NCBI GenBank assembly: GCA_003168295.1
Contig: PMST01000492.1
Location: 1-7,112 of the forward strand
DNA: 7,112 nucleotides
From: Actinomycetota bacterium
Lineage (GTDB): Bacteria > Actinomycetota > Actinomycetes > Streptosporangiales > Streptosporangiaceae
Direction of reading: 5' to 3'
In this document: positions 5,625 to 7,112 of the stretch, one piece after another
Layout: each line of letters starts with the position of its first letter
Numbering within the stretch: position 1 is the stretch's first letter
The notes under the pieces: model-generated
What the model saw: the letters and a program-made list of their open reading frames with translations, nothing else
The model's database searches: none
Told to the model about the DNA's origin: nothing
Translations under genes and position numbers: made by a program

Positions 5625-6092
5625 TCACGGGTAGGCCGGCGGGGTCCATTGGATCATATCCAGACAGAGGCGGCATGAGTCAATGAATGTACCGTGAACG
5701 GTCAGCGCATAATCCTCTCGGCCGCGCCGGTCATTTTCTCCTAACGGACTCCCCGCTCGGGCTTGCGCTGCACTCCAATCACATGTATATGCGGCGTGTC
5801 GCATAGGGGTGTTGTAGCGGCTGCCGAAGAGAGACCGGATCACGTCCGCGCTTTCCGCGCGAACGCCGCTCGCGAAATCCTCTGGGCCGGCTCCTGCCGC
5901 GAAGGCTATCTTCAGGCATCGCCGGATGTCCGATATGTCGGTGTCCTTTGGGCCGGTAAGCCGGGCACCTGATATCAGCGTGACCTCGCGACCGGGAGTC
6001 GCTAGATCGGGTATTCCGTGGGGGTGGTGGTGTGGGTGCGGCCGGTGGGGGTTCGCCAGACCAGGACGCCGGGTTCCGGCGAATCCAGCCAC
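5625..6092 (-). CDS. unrecognised protein upstream of hcp-like gene, 5' end unclear
   Basis: I do not recognise this family. The frame is open from GTG 6092, but its first 30 residues (His/Pro-rich) overlap the end of the HNH endonuclease gene in another frame and look like shadow sequence. The plausible part runs from about position 6000 to the stop: acidic and helical at first (DISDIRRCLKIAFAAGAG, SADVIRSLFGSRY), then AAYTCDWSAAQ, and a C-terminal FIDSCRLCLDMIQW with a CxxC. In that stretch there is no ATG; the first in-frame start is GTG 5843, which leaves 72 residues, then ATG within NTPMRH. So the original 5' end may have been cut off where the HNH gene now ends. Base composition is low for the window (52-65% G+C in sampled lines), like the Hcp-like gene 22 bp downstream, so the two probably arrived together. 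It could be an Hcp-linked cargo or accessory protein, but nothing in the sequence proves this. Confidence 0.45.
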   Translation of the reverse strand: MAGFAGTRRPGLANPHRPHPHHHPHGIPDLATPGREVTLISGARLTGPKDTDISDIRRCLKIAFAAGAGPEDFASGVRAESADVIRSLFGSRYNTPMRHAAYTCDWSAAQARAGSPLGENDRRGREDYALTVHGTFIDSCRLCLDMIQWTPPAYP

Positions 6093-7112
6093 CAGCCCTG
6101 GGCCTGTTTAACGCGATGATGGTGACGGCAGAGAGGCGAGAGGTTACAGGGACACGTGAGACCCCCGAGGTGCCAGGGGGTGGTGTGATCCAAGTCGCAG
6201 CGGGCGGCGGGCTGCCCGCAGCCCGGCGCGGTGCACGTGGCGTTGCGGGCGGCGATCAGGTGGCGGAGTTTGCGGCCGGGCCGGTAACCGGCCTGGGCCT
6301 GGGCGTGATCACAGGGCCCGCGGATGACCGTGTTGAACTTCAGGGTGCGAGGGTCGGGGGGCCCTTCGGGGTGCGGGCCGGGCGCGCAGGCGTGCGCGGC
6401 GGCGGTCCCGTCCGGGTACAGGGCGGTGTAGCACCACCGGGTATCCGGGTGCCGGGCCGCGGCGGCGGTCAGGTCGCGGGCGGTCTCGGGGTCCAGCAGC
6501 CCGAACCCGCCGGCCTCGCCGGGGGTGTCCGAGTTGCCTTGTGAGGTGGCCCAGGGGATGGTGAGGGTGACCTGGGCCGCCAGGCTCGGGCCGCTGTTCC
6601 CGGCCGGCTTGCCGGCGCCGGGGCCGCCGTTCCCGCCGGGGCCGTTGCGGGGACCGCGACCGGAGCCGCCGTTGCCGCCGGGGCCGCCGTTGCCGCCGGG
6701 GTCATCGCTCTCGCCGGGGTCATCGCTCTCGCCGGGGTCATCGCTCTCGCCGGTGCCGCCGGTGTCGTCAGGGTCGCCGGTGTCGTCAGGGCCATCGCTC
6801 TCGCCGGTCTCGCCGGGGGCGCCGGTCTCGCCGGTCTCGCCCGGGGCGCCGGGGCGGGGGTCCTGGCCGGGGCTGGGCGGGATGGTGCGGATGTCGCGCT
6901 CTTGGAGCAAATCGAGGTAGGCCTGGGCGCGGAGTTCTTTGAGGGTGCCGGGGACGCCGGCGGCGCGCAGGTCGCGGGCCCGCTGGTCGATATGCTGCCA
7001 GGACGCGAGGACCTCATCGGGCGGGAGTTCGCGGGCGGACATCCCGGCGTTGCCGGAGGCTTCCCGGAACGGCCGCACGTGCGCGTCCTTGCGGGCCTGG
7101 TTCTTGCGCCGC
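6002..7112 (-). CDS. DUF222 / 13E12-type HNH endonuclease with collagen-like insert (partial)
   Basis: The frame stays open to the right edge, so the N-terminal part of DUF222 lies outside the window. Numbering from GTG 7078, residues 1-65 are the end of DUF222 (ASGNAGMSARELPPDEVLAS, then GTLKELRAQAYLDLLQERD). Residues 77-165 are a Gly/Pro/Asp/Glu-rich low-complexity linker with GxY-like spacing. Residues 166-260 form an intermediate domain, and 270-321 the HNH nuclease. The nuclease has paired zinc cysteines C282/C287 and C309/C317, D297-H298 in DLDHTTPW, N312, and the HHH run at 319-321. The C-terminus, with GWWLDSPEPGVLVWRTPTGR, is typical of the 13E12 repeat family of mobile-like actinomycete genes. 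GTG 7078 is not a likely start, since family-like residues (RRKNQARKDAH) continue beyond it. The nuclease residues appear intact. Its biological role, homing or phage-related, is not established from the sequence. Confidence 0.9.
   Translation of the reverse strand, partial: RRKNQARKDAHVRPFREASGNAGMSARELPPDEVLASWQHIDQRARDLRAAGVPGTLKELRAQAYLDLLQERDIRTIPPSPGQDPRPGAPGETGETGAPGETGESDGPDDTGDPDDTGGTGESDDPGESDDPGESDDPGGNGGPGGNGGSGRGPRNGPGGNGGPGAGKPAGNSGPSLAAQVTLTIPWATSQGNSDTPGEAGGFGLLDPETARDLTAAAARHPDTRWCYTALYPDGTAAAHACAPGPHPEGPPDPRTLKFNTVIRGPCDHAQAQAGYRPGRKLRHLIAARNATCTAPGCGQPAARCDLDHTTPWHLGGLTCPCNLSPLCRHHHRVKQAQGWWLDSPEPGVLVWRTPTGRTHTTTPTEYPI
6665..6796 (-). repeat. 18-bp tandem repeats coding the Gly-rich linker
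   Basis: Read on the plus strand, GCCGCCGTTGCCGCCGGG occurs twice (6665-6700). GTCATCGCTCTCGCCGGG follows three times (6701-6754, last copy with one change). After a short spacer, GGTGTCGTCAGGGTCGCC and a near copy occupy 6761-6796. All units are 18 bp, or six codons, so copy-number changes keep the HNH frame. The middle block encodes GESDDP three times. Shorter related units extend the linker to about 6584-6850. Confidence 0.85.

Noticed and set aside
5039..6092. A type VI secretion locus
   Set aside because: Only one Hcp-like gene is present. No sheath, baseplate, spike, membrane-complex or ATPase gene is visible, so a secretion system cannot be claimed from this window.
6032..6544. Plus-strand Gly/Val-rich open frame opposite the HNH endonuclease
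   Set aside because: It is antisense to a frame with intact HNH residues and contains no recognisable motif.
6665..6796. Tandem units considered as a CRISPR array
   Set aside because: The 18-bp units are contiguous with no spacers and lie in frame within a coding region, so they are protein-coding tandem repeats.

Overview
The window has the look of a high-GC actinomycete chromosome. Three 60-base lines that I counted by hand outside the 5.0-6.0 kb region run at about 68-73% or more G+C, and GC-ending codons dominate in the real genes. A DUF222/13E12-type HNH endonuclease, a family typical of Actinomycetota, sits at the right edge. The exact genus cannot be told from this sequence. All family assignments were made by reading motifs and recalling families, not by database search.

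Layout, left to right. Positions 1-129 may hold the tail of an upstream gene. Positions 126-603 hold a reading frame whose second half resembles the KH domain of ribosomal protein S3; its 5' part looks frame-disrupted. Positions 609-1514 (minus) encode a serine beta-lactamase-fold hydrolase. Positions 1588-2607 (plus) encode a DipZ-type thioredoxin-fold protein with Trp in place of the second active-site Cys. It is divergent from the hydrolase across a 73-bp spacer and convergent with a gamma-class carbonic anhydrase-like protein (2686-3240, minus), with a hairpin between the two.

Positions 3276-4964 are a gene graveyard. A type II NADH dehydrogenase-like gene (minus) has lost its first strand, about 85 internal residues, and its frame at two places. 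Its 5' end abuts a 40-codon N-terminal stub of an isochorismatase-family hydrolase (plus). That stub runs directly into the C-terminal two thirds of an enoyl-CoA hydratase/isomerase. I count three deletion-type junctions and two or three frame shifts within 1.7 kb. The alternative to genuine decay is a poor-quality or chimeric assembly.

Positions 5039-6000 form a visibly lower-GC patch (about 52-65% in sampled lines). It holds an Hcp-family tube-like protein, preceded on the same strand by an unrecognised Cys-containing reading frame with no good start codon. A strong hairpin (4997-5035) separates the patch from the decayed enoyl-CoA hydratase. From 6002 to the right edge runs the HNH endonuclease, carrying a Gly-rich collagen-like insert encoded by an 18-bp tandem repeat.

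The genes do not form one pathway. The most striking points are the Hcp-like protein in an apparently Gram-positive genome with no other secretion gene in view, the S3-like KH fragment with a broken GxxG loop, and the density of deletion junctions in the middle.
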